From positions 12,455,501-12,519,500 of the forward strand of contig JAEOAD010000015.1 of the NCBI GenBank assembly GCA_036365145.1: a stretch of DNA of 64,000 bases, written 5' to 3'. Below the pieces are notes generated by a model. It did no database searches and had not been told where the DNA came from. It saw only the letters and a program-made list of their open reading frames with translations. Positions 1 to 11,248 of this stretch are shown piece after piece. The first letter of the stretch is position 1. Each line of letters opens with the position of its first letter. Source of the DNA: Orientallactaga sibirica. Lineage: Eukaryota; Chordata; Mammalia; Rodentia; Dipodidae. The position numbers were made by a program, and so were the translations under genes.

Positions 1-320
1 TTTTAAGAGAAGAAATAACCTACTTTGTAACTTGAATAAATTTTGTCTATGTGTGTATGTATGCACTTGTGTTCATATTTATATTGTATACATATTTAAA
101 GGTACTTATATTTCTCTTCCATTAACTAGAGTCCTTGGCCTATGTTATCCGAGGATATGTATTTTTTCTCTAAAAGATTATAGGATTAGAACTACTATAT
201 ATATCTTTGACACAGTAAGAAAGAAAGCTAAGACAATTATTTAATTAATCATATATTTACCACAAACAAACCATGAAATTATAATTTTTGGAAAATTTAA
301 GATTAAAAGTGTTCAGACAG
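1..320. other. AT-rich single-copy sequence
   Basis: No gene, RNA or repeat family recognised. The reading frame from about 32 is short, has no domain and looks fortuitous. Confidence 0.5.
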
Positions 321-550
321 AGCTGGAGAGATGGCTTAGGGTTTAAGGCACCTGCCTGCCAAGCCTAAGAAGGCCCATTCAATTCTCCAGGTCCCACGTT
401 TAGCCAGACATAAAGGTGACACAAGGGCACAATGCCACACTTGCCCACAAGGGGGTGCATGCACCTGGAATTTATTCACAGAGCCTGAAAAGCCGCTGGT
501 GCACCCATTCTTTCTCTCTCTCTCTCTCTCTCCCTGTCTCTCAAAAAAAA
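321..550 (+). mobile_element. tRNA-headed SINE (SINE-A)
   Basis: It starts 'agctggagagatggctta', has the 'ccacaagggggtgcatgc' body, a (CT)n stretch and an A-tail. Near-identical flanks ('gtgttcagacag' at 309-320 and 'gtgtcagaca' at 551-560) look like a slightly eroded TSD. The head derives from a tRNA-like Pol III promoter, but this is a retroposon and not a tRNA gene. Confidence 0.9.
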
Positions 551-960
551 GTGTCAGACAAAGCATCAATGCAAAACAACATTATTAATTTCCATTGGTA
601 TATATTGCAAGCCCTAGCAAGCTCTAAATTTCAATCACACTATATTAGTAGTTATATTCCTGTAACAGAGAAAGTAGTATTGCTTTGAATGATAGTAGTT
701 CTGGAATGAAATCTTGTTAAAAGATATTTGATAAAAACTACAGTAGATTTTATGGCCTTGTTAGATTTCAGAAAAACTCCACTAAAATATATACCTCTCT
801 TGTAACAAATAATTTTTCAAAGCTAACATTTATGTGGCTTACACCATGAATTTATTTACAGTGAACATTTTCTCTCATTTTCTTTATCATCTCTCTTGTT
901 CCCTTTTTCACCTGAACCAAAGGTGTAAATTAATGACACCTCTTAGCTTTGTCTTTACAG
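551..960. other. AT-rich single-copy sequence
   Basis: No recognisable element. The last 35 bases form a pyrimidine-rich tract ending in 'tttacag', which is part of the exon-like signal that follows. Confidence 0.4.
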
Positions 961-1000
961 ACATCAAGTTGACGAGCAGACACTCTAAGTCCTTCATTAG
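961..1000 (+). other. candidate 40-nt exon (splice-site pair)
   Basis: A pyrimidine-rich tract ending 'gtctttacag' precedes 40 nt that are followed directly by 'gtgagt', a consensus-grade donor. Only one frame is open across it, giving 12 whole codons (IKLTSRHSKSFI) with split codons at both ends. I do not recognise the peptide. Such signal pairs occur by chance in tens of kilobases, and no neighbouring exon was found, so this stays speculative. Confidence 0.15.
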
Positions 1001-1021
1001 GTGAGTCATAAACTGAAAGAG

Positions 1022-1392
1022 TGCTTTGATTATAATATGATGAAAGATTTATTAACAAACATGTATTTAGCTAACTCTTGGAACTGGCAGGTTTATGAGT
1101 TTGTCCCTCCCCAGATGACAGGTGGGACCTGCGACTGCTGTGGGAATGAAAACATCAGAGCTGTGACCGTAGTACATAATGATCTCATTAACGCCCACCA
1201 AGGTCTGGACAAGGGCTGGGATGTCAGAACATTTTCTTGGGGTTGCCAGACTATGATTCCCAGAAATACTTATGTAACATACTTTAAGAAATAAAACAAG
1301 AGTTTTTAAAATAAAATGTAATATCCTAGCTTCTAACAAAAGCCATGTGGTCAAACAACTTTAGTAGATTATAAAAAAAAAAAAAAAAAGAA
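1022..1392 (+). pseudogene. possible retrocopy fragment, parent unknown
   Basis: A frame open from upstream of 1001 ends in a stop at 1292-1294, two AATAAA-type hexamers follow (near 1291 and 1310), and an A17 run occupies 1373-1389. 'tgaaagag' occurs at 1014-1021 and again at 1393-1400, where a target-site duplication would be. Together this resembles the 3' end of a processed transcript inserted by L1 machinery. The translated part (motif TCDCCGNENIRAV) matches nothing I know and may be UTR. An 8-bp repeat can arise by chance. Confidence 0.3.
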
Positions 1393-1530
1393 TGAAAGAG
1401 GGTATGGAGGGAAAGGTCCTACAAAATGCTAAGTCACTCACAGATGATTTTTGCACTTCTTTGATGCTCTTGAAGACATCGAACACAAAATATTTCAACG
1501 TGTAATGATTGTCATAAATTAAGGATATAG

Positions 1531-1752
1531 GTTGGAGAGATTGTTCAGTGGTTAAAAATCATTCGCTTGCAAAGCCTGATAGCCAGGGTTCGATTCCCCA
1601 GTGCCCATATACAGCCAGATGAACATAGTGGCACATGCACCTGTAATTCTTTTGCAGTGGCAGAAAGGTCTGGTGTGTCCATACTCACACCCACTCTCTC
1701 ACTTATTTTCTGTCTCTCTTTCTCTAATAAGTAAATAAAAATATTTAAAACA
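1531..1752 (+). mobile_element. tRNA-headed SINE (SINE-B), diverged
   Basis: It has the head 'ggttggagagattgttcagtgg', the tRNA-like 'gggttcgattcccc' (B-box-like), the 'gtggcacatgcacctg' body, a CT-rich segment and an 'aataagtaaataaaa' tail. Many substitutions make it an older copy. Confidence 0.85.
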
Positions 1753-1855
1753 TAAATTCAGACTAGAGAATAAAAATGCCAAAAGTGTACATAGGTCATG
1801 CTGTATGAATAAAGAAATAAACATGAACATGATAAAATGATAGATTCTAAACTAC

Positions 1856-2045
1856 TTGAAAATTAAGTATTTGGCCTGGCATGGTGGTGTACACCTTTAA
1901 TCCCAGCACTCAGGAGGCAGAGGTAGATGGATGGCTATGAGTTCAAGGCCATTCTGAGACTACATAGTGTATTCCAGGTCACCCTTACCTTGAAAAACCA
2001 AAAAATAAAAAAAGGAATGAAAAAGTTTGAAAATTAAATATTTGG
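1856..2045 (+). mobile_element. B1 SINE with 19-bp TSD
   Basis: The body 'ggcctggcatggtggtgtac...tttaatcccagcactcagg...gagactacatagtgtattcc' is B1. The A-rich tail is followed by a TSD: 'ttgaaaattaagtatttgg' at 1856-1874 and the same with one mismatch at 2027-2045. The element itself spans 1875-2026. Confidence 0.95.
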
Positions 2046-2954
2046 ATGTATCTTTTTAAAATGAGTCAAAACTGGAATCTGGAAGAGAGTCAGTCCCAGA
2101 CAGTTAGCTTGTCTAGTACCAGAAGGTGCTACATGAGTGACTGTGGAAAACAACCAACATCTGTCCAAGCAACTCAAGGCCTAAGCTACTTAGCAGCAAT
2201 CAACCTGGTGTGTTGCTCACACAAGTGCAATAGTGGCACACAGCCATGATAGGTTACCAACTGATCTTGATTTGGCTAACAGATCCACTCAGTGCAATGG
2301 AACCCATACCTGGAACAGGGAAACAAGTAAGAACCATATCCCAAAACAAGCCTGCTCTCAAATATCAAGCTCTCACCAATAGTGGGATACAAGAGGGCCT
2401 ACACCTATTGAATTCTCTACAAAGTAATAATGGTTATCCATGTATCTTGCAGTGATCTCACTCTCCATTGGAGAATTTGCTTCTGTTGTTCAGATGGATG
2501 CCGAACCTAGGAGAGAATCATCCCATTGCACCTCACCAGAGCACTAGCTGAAGCCATAGAATAATTTGGGAAATGAGTAAGAGTGCTACTTTCTTGGTGA
2601 ACCTGGTACCAGCACAAGAGTGAAGGAGATAGACACAAAGAGCACTCAACTCCTACCAAACCAGAGATCCAGAGGCACAGAGACCCTCAAGACCTCGTCA
2701 CTGAAATAGACTTAAAACGAACCCAACATGGCTCAGGGAAATTTGCAGAAGAGGGGGCAGAAAGATTGTTAGAGCCGTAAGTTGGGTCATCATGCACAGA
2801 GACATTGCCTCTCCTGCATAAGTGATAGCTACCCCCCATAAGGCAAGACCCACATTACCCATGGGGGAGGACAGGGAGGAGGCTAACAATGGTACCATCA
2901 TGGATGTATACATACTATAATACTATATACATAACTAATAAAAAATGGATATAT
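2046..2954 (+). mobile_element. L1 3' UTR fragment, sense
   Basis: It is the same family as the minus-strand copy at 41668-42407. Both contain 'ccatacctggaac', 'ggctcagggaaatttgcag'-type sequence and end 'gtaccatcatgg...acataactaataaaaa'. The A-rich 3' end near 2940 gives the orientation. It is noncoding L1 3' UTR, and the short open frames in it are not genes. The 5' boundary is approximate. Confidence 0.8.
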
Positions 2955-3099
2955 ATTTTTTTTCAAGGAAGGGTTTCACTCTGGTCCAGGCTGACCTGGA
3001 ATTAACTATGTAGTCTAAGGGTGGCCTTGAACTCACGGGGATCCTCCTACCTCTGCCTCCCAAGTGCTGGGATTAAAGGCATGCGCCACCACGCCCAGC
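2955..3099 (-). mobile_element. B1 SINE inserted at the L1 tail
   Basis: Reverse-oriented B1: a T-run, 'ggtttcactctggtccagg', 'cccaagtgctgggattaaaggc' and 'gccaccacgccc'. It is bracketed by a perfect 14-bp TSD 'aaaaatggatatat' (2941-2954 and 3100-3113). It therefore inserted after, and into, the 3' end of the L1 fragment upstream. Confidence 0.95.
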
Positions 3100-3289
3100 A
3101 AAAATGGATATATTTTTATAATCAGTGAGAATGATGCTAAAAATTATTTTTGGCTTGAAAATTTTAGAGAGTTTGTTTTTAAATGTTTTTATTGTGACAC
3201 TAAGCAAGCCATAACATCATTTTAGGCAGTCAGAAACAGAGTATATTTTTTCACACATACATTATTGGTTTAGTTCTTATATAAAATTG

Positions 3290-3480
3290 AGTAGGTATCC
3301 AGAAACAGATGAATAGATAAATAAGAAGTTGTTTATTTACATAATGGAGGTTTATTCAGCAGTAATGGAATAGAGAAATCATGTTACCTACAAAAATGAA
3401 TGAAAGTGGATGTCATCCTAGTAAGTGAAATTAACCAGTTTCAAAAAATTAAATATGTTTTCTTTCATGTGTATGATCTA
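3290..3480 (+). mobile_element. old L1 3' region fragment
   Basis: 'cagatgaatagataaataagaag', 'ataatggaggtttattcagcag' and 'cctagtaagtgaaatta' follow the order of the conserved L1 ORF2 end/3' region ('cagatgaatggataaag...ggaatattactcagc...ctaagtgaaata'). It is heavily diverged. Confidence 0.65.
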
Positions 3481-5145
3481 GGCTTTTTACTTTTTAATGT
3501 TTATCATTATTATTGTTGTTAAGATGTCTAGAATGGATACATCATGTGTTGGTAGCCTGTTTTCCCTTGTACCTGCCCCCATTCCATTGAGGACACTCCT
3601 TAGTTGGGTTGCAGGCATTCCTCATGGTGTTGTAGTTTATGCATTAAGTCATAAGAGAAGGTATTACTATTTGTAAAGAGGAAGAGTGTAGCATAGAGGG
3701 AAAGGGTGAACCTAGAGTGATTATGATCAATGTTCATTATAGACATATATGAAAATGTTACAATGAAACCCATTATCTTCACGATTTATGTACTGTAGTA
3801 GAAAATGATAAAATAAAATAAAATGAGCCAAAATTGTTTATTATATTTTATGACATTAGACTAGGTGAAGTATTTTCAATGGAATTTTAGTTTTAATAAG
3901 TTTTAATAAGTTCAATGCATCAATATAGAGGTAGGTATACATCTAAAACACAGAAATCATTTGAAAATATTTATTAAATTACCACTGTTACATTAACGTT
4001 ATCTAAAATGTTGAGGTTATTTATTATGAAGGACAATGAACTACTAAATCATAACTTATGTTTAATGACTTCTGATTTACAAGATTACTTTTCTTGAAGA
4101 AACTATATTCTACTCCAGATATTATGTTCTTTGTGATATAGTACATATAAGAACATACATTTCTTTTCCTATTGATATTTATTTATTACTGTTTTATCTA
4201 ACAAAGACATTTTCTAACCTAACATTATGGGTAGAATTTACAATTGCTGCCTTACCTTGAAATGTAATTTTCCCAAAAATATTTGATATTTGAAAACTAT
4301 CTGGACATATAGGTGCACAACTAGACTCTCAGCACATGGGAGGCTGCAGCAAGAATGAGTCTAAGACCAGCTGGAACTTCATAATGACACCTGTCAGGAA
4401 GAGAGAGGGGGAGGGAAGAGAGAAGTGAGAAAAATTATATTTAAAGAAGATTGAATGCAAGAAGAAACAGTGCTAAGAACTTAAGATTGAAAGGATTTTC
4501 AGATCTTTTATTCTAATCCTTTACCTATGAATGCAGTTAGAAAAATGCAATTCAGTTTCTCAAACACAGTTTTAATAGCTACTGTTGTCATTTTTCCCTC
4601 CTGTGTACCCATATAAAATCACAAAGCCTCTTGAGGAAATATCAGCCTTCTGATGTTAATAAAGGTCTCTGCTATCATAAACTTCAAGAGAGAAGTATGA
4701 TATTAAGTTCGCATCAAATAAAAATATTATTTGGAGTGTTTTTGTATGTGTAACAAGAAACTGATTTTCAGGAGTATGGATGAGCATGATTTGAGTACCA
4801 ACCATGGTTCTAAACAAGGTGCTGGATAATCTACATGTACACCACTTCATATTTGAAGAACATATGCTCTTATGATAATTTCAAAATAAAATATATATTT
4901 AGCTAGTTATTTCATCCTTTAATCAATTCAAATTATCAGAAGGAAATTAGCATATAGGCATTATATAACAAGCCATGGTAAGTAAACAGCATACAGCTTA
5001 ACTTTATATCATTATTAAAACATCAATAATAATTTGGCAGCTGCTAAGGTGCTAAGGGTAAATGCCTTAGAGACCATTGAACATAGTATTGCATTGTCTG
5101 AAGCTTTCTTCTGTTTTTCATGTTGGGCTTCTCATCATGCTCTGG
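3481..5145. other. largely unannotated AT-rich sequence
   Basis: Segment 3530-3720 has an L1-3'UTR-like flavour in antisense. Segment 4290-4440 may be a badly decayed B1 ('ctcagcacatgggaggctg'). No gene or RNA is seen in the remainder. Confidence 0.4.
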
Positions 5146-5495
5146 TGTGGTGGTTTGATTTAGGTGTCCCCCATAAACTTAAGTGTTCTGAATGCTAGTC
5201 TCCCCAGCTGGTGGCAATTGGAAATTAAAGCCTCCTGGAGGTGGTGTATTGTTGGGGGTGGGCTTATGGGTGTTATAGCTAGCTTCCCGTTGCCAGTGTT
5301 TGGCACACTCTCCTGTTGCTGTTGTCCACCTTATGTTGGCCAGGGGGTGATGGGCACCCTCTGTTCATGCCATCATTTTTCTTGCCATCATGGAGCTTCC
5401 CACTCGAGCCTGTAAGCCAAAATACACCTCTTTTTTTCCCACAAACTGCTCTTGGTCGGGTGATTTCTGCCAGCAATGCGAACCTGACTGCAACA
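5146..5495 (+). mobile_element. MaLR-type LTR
   Basis: It begins 'tgtggtggtttgatt' and ends 'aacctgactgcaaca', the TG...CA form of an LTR. Its 3' part ('ccatcatggagcttcccac...gagcctgtaagccaaaatac') parallels the LTRs at 35075 and 42707. It is an ERVL-MaLR-like noncoding LTR carrying no viral gene. Plus orientation follows from the 'gcctgtaagcc' polyadenylation-side motif. Confidence 0.75.
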
Positions 5496-5600
5496 GTAAA
5501 GTGGTACCAAGGAGTGGAATTGCTGCTAGATACCTGACTGTGTAGCACTGGCCTTGTGGAGCTGATTTTCAACCTGACTGCAACACATAACACCTTATCT
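5496..5600 (+). mobile_element. MaLR internal start with primer-site-like motif
   Basis: Directly after the LTR comes 'gtggtaccaaggagtgg', resembling the start of MaLR/ERVL internal sequence (tRNA primer-binding region). It is followed after 75 bp by a second copy of the LTR end ('aacctgactgcaaca' at 5571-5585). No coding sequence is present. Confidence 0.5.
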
Positions 5601-7718
5601 CTGGCTATCTGCTGGGTAACTTGATCTTTACGGATTGCAGTTAAGTAGGCATTGTAATTTGGTCGATATATCTTCCCTAGTAAGTGCATTCACACTTCTT
5701 GAGGAGAGCAACACACCCCTCTGTCTGTTTTAAACTCCACAGTTTGCTCAATAGCATGGAAGACAGTATCAGCTCCTAACACTGGGAATGTGAAACTATC
5801 ATATTCACTATCCAAGTGACCAATGTCCTAAAATAAATCACCCAAGACAATTTTTATGTTGGAAATGGAAATTATCACTATCCTGGTCTATGATAACTGA
5901 TATTTCATTTTACCTTAATTGAATATAGCATCCTTTTACCTACTCAATCTTTCCTCTAGTATGACCCTGGCATGCTTCCATGTATACACTGGGGTTCTTT
6001 CACTTAGGAGAAACAACTGGGGATTTATATGGATAACTGCTTCTCTGCCTAAAGCATACTAAAACTCAATAATAGGCACAAATTAATATAGGTTTATTGT
6101 AAGGTAAACAATGAGTTTGGGAGGATAAATTCATTCACAAATATCTGAGGTAAGGCATGTACTCAGCCCTCAAATGTAATAAAAGATGGAAATATAGGAC
6201 TTAGAATATAGTGGGAGATAGATAAAATAGCATTAAAATGCAACATACTGTCATCAGAGAGCCAGACTGAAGACCTAGAAGATTTTATGAGAATATAAGT
6301 GAGTATATACCATTATTATGGGAAATTGGGTCTACTGAAACCATACCTGGAAGAAAGCAGAGTAACAGAACAAACTGAAGGTCTGCAGGTGTGTAGTTAG
6401 GAATAGTCTAACAGACTAAGAAGGAAAAAGGAGTGTGGCTCACTATGGCTGGAACAGAATACCAAAGAAAAGAAGCGAAGAGATGGTGCTAAACATGAGA
6501 CTCATGAAATATACTCAAGAGTGTGGAGTACATGACAATGATAATGGAAAGTAAACATTTTATAGAAACAGAATGGCACGATGAGCTTGATTTAACAAAG
6601 ATCACTTTCCTTACAATGATAATGGCTGAAGGAGCATAATCAGGAAACACAAGTGACAAGTATACAGCTACTGGATGGAAGAGGGAGTGGTAAATTGTGG
6701 AGGTCTTGCCCTGCATATGCAGGATCCTCGAATCAATCCCCACTTAAAAAAAGGAAAAGCTACTGATAAAAACCATTTGAGAGATTATAATATAATAGAC
6801 TAGAACCTTGGAACCAAGGATGGACTCACATATAAATATCTGTGCATTCAACAGCTTTAAGTTTTTATTCAGGTATTCATGTTTTATATGTAAATGGTTA
6901 TGGAACAGAACAGAGATGACATCAAGAATTGAGTCTAATGGAATGAATGTGGTGGTCTATTTTCTGACTTCATAAGCTTTGAAAGGGGGTAATGGGAAGA
7001 GTAAAACTAATGACATATTCCGATTATCCACTTTCAGATGCATATGGAATGTCTACCCATTTGCCCCTTGAAAATATGGGTCTGAAGCACAGAATTGAAA
7101 GATGGACTGAAAGTATAAATTCAAGTATAATTAACAGATAATTCGTAGTTAGGTCATTCACAGTGGAAATAATTCCTTGAGAAATATAGATATTTGGTGA
7201 AAGGAGAGTCTGACCAAGGAGAATGGGGGAAACAAAATTATAAGATTGCCATGTCATGAAAGAGCCACAGAGTATTTGAGGCATTTCACTAGATCATTGA
7301 CAAATTACCAAGTGTCACTGAGAACCAAAGTAAACTCTTAAACATGTTCCTTGGATTTAATCATGAGGAGACTGACAGTAACTTTAATGGCACACTTTTG
7401 TTTAAATAATGTGAAATGCTTATGAAGAGAAAGTTATTCCTTCACTGACTATGCTGAATTTGAAGAATGAGTGGGGTTTCTACTTGGAGGAAAATACTAG
7501 AAACTTATGGAAGAGATAAGAGTTCAGACAACACCCTGCTCATGGTTAGAAGGAGAGAGGGGAAGTAGCCTGGTAAGTGTGGGAAGCAGCATTTCTGAAG
7601 GGAGGAGAGATAGAATAGCTTAGTCAATCCTCCTAGACCTCAAAAACAGCAGAGACTTCTGTGCATTAATCTTTGGGGTATGAAAGAACCTGGGGAAATT
7701 TTTTGTTATTGTTGCTTT
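5601..7718. other. long tract without recognisable gene or young repeat
   Basis: Single-copy AT-rich sequence. The part to about 5700 could still be retroviral internal sequence. Frames of 80-90 codons (for example 7024-7284 minus) show no domain or codon structure that I recognise. Confidence 0.4.
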
Positions 7719-7822
7719 TGGTTTTTGAAGTAGGGTCTCACTCAAGCGCAGGCTGATCTGGAACCCACTCTGTCATCCCAGACTAGCCTCAAACTCATGG
7801 CTCAAGTTTGGGATTGAGTTTA
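7719..7822 (-). mobile_element. B1 SINE fragment, old
   Basis: 'gtttttgaagtagggtctca' and 'caggctgatctggaaccc' are antisense B1. The far end is eroded. Confidence 0.7.
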
Positions 7823-7835
7823 AAAGGCCACTCTA

Positions 7836-7996
7836 AAGCCGGGCATGGTGGCGCACACCTTTAATCCCAGCACTCGGGAGGCAGAGGTAGGAGGATCACC
7901 GAGAGTTTGAGGCCATCTGAGACTACATTGTTAATTCCAGGTCAGCCTGGACCAGAATGAGACCCTATCTCCAAACCCCCCCCCCAAAAAAAAAAT
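7836..7996 (+). mobile_element. B1 SINE with 12-bp TSD
   Basis: Near-consensus 'gccgggcatggtggcgcac' start and a C/A-rich tail. The TSD 'aaggccactcta' lies at 7824-7835 and 7997-8008. Relatively young. Confidence 0.95.
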
Positions 7997-8233
7997 AAGG
8001 CCACTCTATGAATAGAGTGAATGATGAATTTAATAATAATTGCCATTAGCAAATAAATGATAAGCATAAATAGAAAAGACTCAGTACTAACTTACTGAAA
8101 CATGTCAGTATATTCATGTATCAGCAATCTTTCACTAAATTGTCTAATTTGTCATAGTTTGATGATGCTTGAGGTTCATAATACTTGTGACTTTATAAAG
8201 TGCTTATACGTGCTTAAAAAATGTTTAGGGGAG

Positions 8234-8488
8234 GGCTGGAGAAATGGCTCAGCGGTTAAGGCACCTGCCTCCTAAGCCTAAGAACACTGGTTCCAATCTC
8301 CAGTGGTTCCAATCTCCAGGTCCCACGTTTAGCCAGATGTAAAATGACGCAAGGGCTCAATGCCGCACTTGACCACAAAGGGGCGCACGCATCTGGATTT
8401 CATTCACAGCAGCTGAGACGCTGCTGGCACGCCCATGTCTATCTGTCTCTCTCTCTCTCTATCTCTCTGTCTCTCTCTCCAAAAAAAA
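8234..8488 (+). mobile_element. SINE-A carrying a 16-bp internal duplication
   Basis: A full-length SINE-A with TSD 'atgtttaggggag' at 8221-8233 and 8489-8501. The 16-bp segment 'ggttccaatctccag(t/g)' is present twice in tandem (8289-8304 and 8305-8320), as in the copies at 51532 and 61873. Confidence 0.95.
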
Positions 8489-8564
8489 ATGTTTAGGGGA
8501 GTACTGACTGTGTGTGTAATATGTATGACTTTTAAGGAATACTCTTAAATTTCTACTATACAAC

Positions 8565-8648
8565 TACTATATATATATAACTATATATATTTATATGTAG
8601 TTATATATAGTTATATTATATATATTATATAATATATATATATTAAAT
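8565..8648. repeat. (TA)n-rich palindromic tract
   Basis: About 80 bp made almost entirely of A and T, with alternating TA and self-complementary 'ctatatatatttatatgtag'-type segments. Confidence 0.8.
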
Positions 8649-8659
8649 TCCTACTATAT

Positions 8660-9129
8660 ATAACAAGGATCTGTATTTCTAAATTAGTGCCAAAGCCAGT
8701 TCTCCTAAAATTCCATAATTATTCTGTTTAGGAAGCATCCAGATATTAGATTATCTGAATTCATAGTCAATCTCTCTCTCTTCCTTCTTTTTCCTCTCCT
8801 TTCCCCCTAACTCCGTGCCCCTCTCTTCTATCTTCACTTCTTCTGTAGAGAATTATTATTTAGCACTATCTTGCTTTGCTGAAGACCTAGGGACCATTAA
8901 AAGTATTTTTAGGGTTCATGTTGTAAATATTACCTATTGTGAAAACATTATTTCATTATGTTCAAATCAATGAATATGGACAAGGCAAGCATAAACACTA
9001 AAAACTTCTGAAAATATCTCTAAAGAAGACATATCTAAAAACATTAGGTATAGCAGCAACCTAGTTTGCAATTATGCCAGCTTTAAATTGTTCCAGTTAC
9101 ATCTCTCCCTTGCAAGAAAGAGGAAAGCC
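8660..9129. other. unannotated AT-rich sequence
   Basis: It contains a CT-rich patch at 8770-8840. No gene or repeat family is recognised. Confidence 0.4.
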
Positions 9130-9690
9130 CATTAAACATGATTCTTCTGTCATGACTTTTAAGCCCTTAAACTAGTGAGAGTCTTATTAACTGATTAGCA
9201 CAGTTGGGTGCCACTTAATAGCCCAGCCTCTTACTCAGGACCTACACACCCTATTTGACCTTAGAACAACTACCATCTTCCGTCAAATGTTTAATTCCTA
9301 CAATTATGGCTTGGGGACACTGATAAGAGGGAAGGGCTTTTCATTTCTGAAAGCAAGACGCCTGAGTCAATTTGTCCCAATTGTATCTGCACAAGGCCTG
9401 TTATATGGACTGTGATTTCGAGGGATGAAAGCTGTGAACTCCCAGGTCACTTGTAAACTGATCACTCCCCAGCCTCTCCTCCTCCTGCTGCTTTTAAGTG
9501 GTTTGAGGCTGGTAAATTGAAACCTGAAGAAACACAGAACTCTGATCCCAGGACCTCCTGAGCAAACCTGGACTTTGGCTGATTTGCTCTAGGAAGTAAC
9601 TGCTTACTTACCCCATAATTAACACCACACGCTAATCTTTGGAAGATAAAGTACAGAAGGTCAGACATAAGATCATCTGCAGAAGAATTT
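9130..9690. promoter_or_regulatory. repeat-free island, candidate conserved noncoding element
   Basis: About 560 bp of mixed-composition, repeat-free sequence in an otherwise repeat-laden region. It contains an AP-1-like 'tgagtca' (near 9363) and a homeodomain-like 'taattaac' (near 9616). There is no sustained open frame with coding character. An enhancer role is inference from texture only. Confidence 0.2.
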
Positions 9691-10111
9691 CACCAAAGCA
9701 CTACTTCTGGTGGCTCTTGTGGCTACTTCACCCTTGAAACAATTGGATGTAATTTCTAAAAATATTACTGCTCATAGACCTGGAAGGAAGGCTAAATGAT
9801 ACATCATTCAATATGACCCCAGCAACACCCTCTTCATTAATACAAATGCAGCACATTCCAACTCAGTATTGCAATGAGATGGAAGACATGAAGTTTTCTC
9901 AGTGACAAGTTAACTTAAACAATCTTAGCTACATTTATGATCCTATGTGGAAATTGAGCTTTTTACCTTGTCTAGAAATATTTACTGGCTATTATCAAAT
10001 AAAACCAAACTCCCTTTGAGCCTGACACCTCAGAAATGTGGCTTCTTGACCATGTTTGTCTCTGCCTTATTCTTTCTATTATTCCCTCAGCTATATTTAT
10101 CCCCTAGAGTC
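9691..10111. other. unannotated sequence
   Basis: No gene or repeat recognised between the island and the next B1. Confidence 0.4.
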
Positions 10112-10119
10112 TGATGAGA

Positions 10120-10281
10120 TTTTTTTTTTTTTTAACTTTGGAGGTAGGGTCTCACTCTAGTCCAGGCTCACCTAGACCTCAGTCTGTAGTCCCCAACTGG
10201 CCTCAAACTCACAGCAATACTTCTCCCTCTGTCTTCAGAATGCTGGGAATAAAGGTGTGTCACACCATGCCTGGCTTGAGA
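10120..10281 (-). mobile_element. B1 SINE, diverged
   Basis: A T-run, then 'gaggtagggtctcactctagtccagg' and 'aatgctgggaataaagg' to 'catgcctggc'. T-rich flanks on both sides ('tgagatttttttttttt') form the likely TSD. Confidence 0.85.
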
Positions 10282-10296
10282 TTTTTTTTTTTTTTT

Positions 10297-11240
10297 AAGT
10301 AACTTTGCTTCTTAAGTATTATACAATCAAAGTCTGTCATCATCCATGTTAATCTATTATAGGAACTAGTGAAATTTGAGGCAGATAAGTTTTTAATGGT
10401 GTGAAGTCAATTAGCACTCAGTCTAACTCTATTCATTGTTATTAAGCATCCAGCTATATTTTAACCCAGAAATCAGTGGCTCTGGCATAGTGTGTGGGAT
10501 ATTCTTCCCTTCCTCCTTAATATGGTCTCATTTATAGAATATAGGATGTAGATAGACTGTTTATAAGGGTACTTTTCTGAACTAAGGTATTGTGATACTG
10601 TAAAATCTCCAGGTAGACTATCTGTAATCTATACTGTGAAGTCTACGTTCTGGAATCATGGACAATCTATCTCAGATTATCACAACTCCAGTGCTAATAA
10701 AACCAAAGTTAATGGTCCATATGGGAACATTAGTATGGACAAGGCCAGCATAAGCTTCTTTGGACACAAATTTTACCCTTATCTTAATCTATTTCAAAAT
10801 GTATTTCCATTAAGCAAAGAGAAACCCAATTGCAACTATTGAGCCCATACTTACCAATATGATTAAGAAATCAAGAAATGTATGTTGTGCCAATATCAGA
10901 TCAATAGCACCATTCTCATACCTAAATGTTTAGCTCTTTTTACCCAGAATTCCTTCTTATAGGTATTTATTATAAGACTACAATAATCAAAATTAGATAC
11001 AACCTTAAATCCACAAAATTCCTGGGAAATATAATGTAAAAACACCAAACTAATTATCAAATAACAAAACATTAGTAGATTAATAGTTCCATTATCAAAC
11101 TGTACATATGTTACTAAGATTGTTAAAATAATGATATACAATTGTAAGTAATTGCTTACAAAAAGAATAAAATTATCTTTAGAGAAAGGTCAGATGAACA
11201 TACAGAAAAAAAGAAATGAAAACCTATGGAAAACAATGGG
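10297..11240. other. unannotated AT-rich sequence
   Basis: No gene, RNA or element recognised. Frames here (10636-10842 plus, 10896-11141 minus) are low-complexity in character. Confidence 0.4.
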
Positions 11241-11248
11241 TTTTAATA

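Noticed and set aside
5279..5689. 136-codon minus-strand frame as a gene
   Set aside because: It runs antisense through the MaLR LTR and its internal start, and has no domain.
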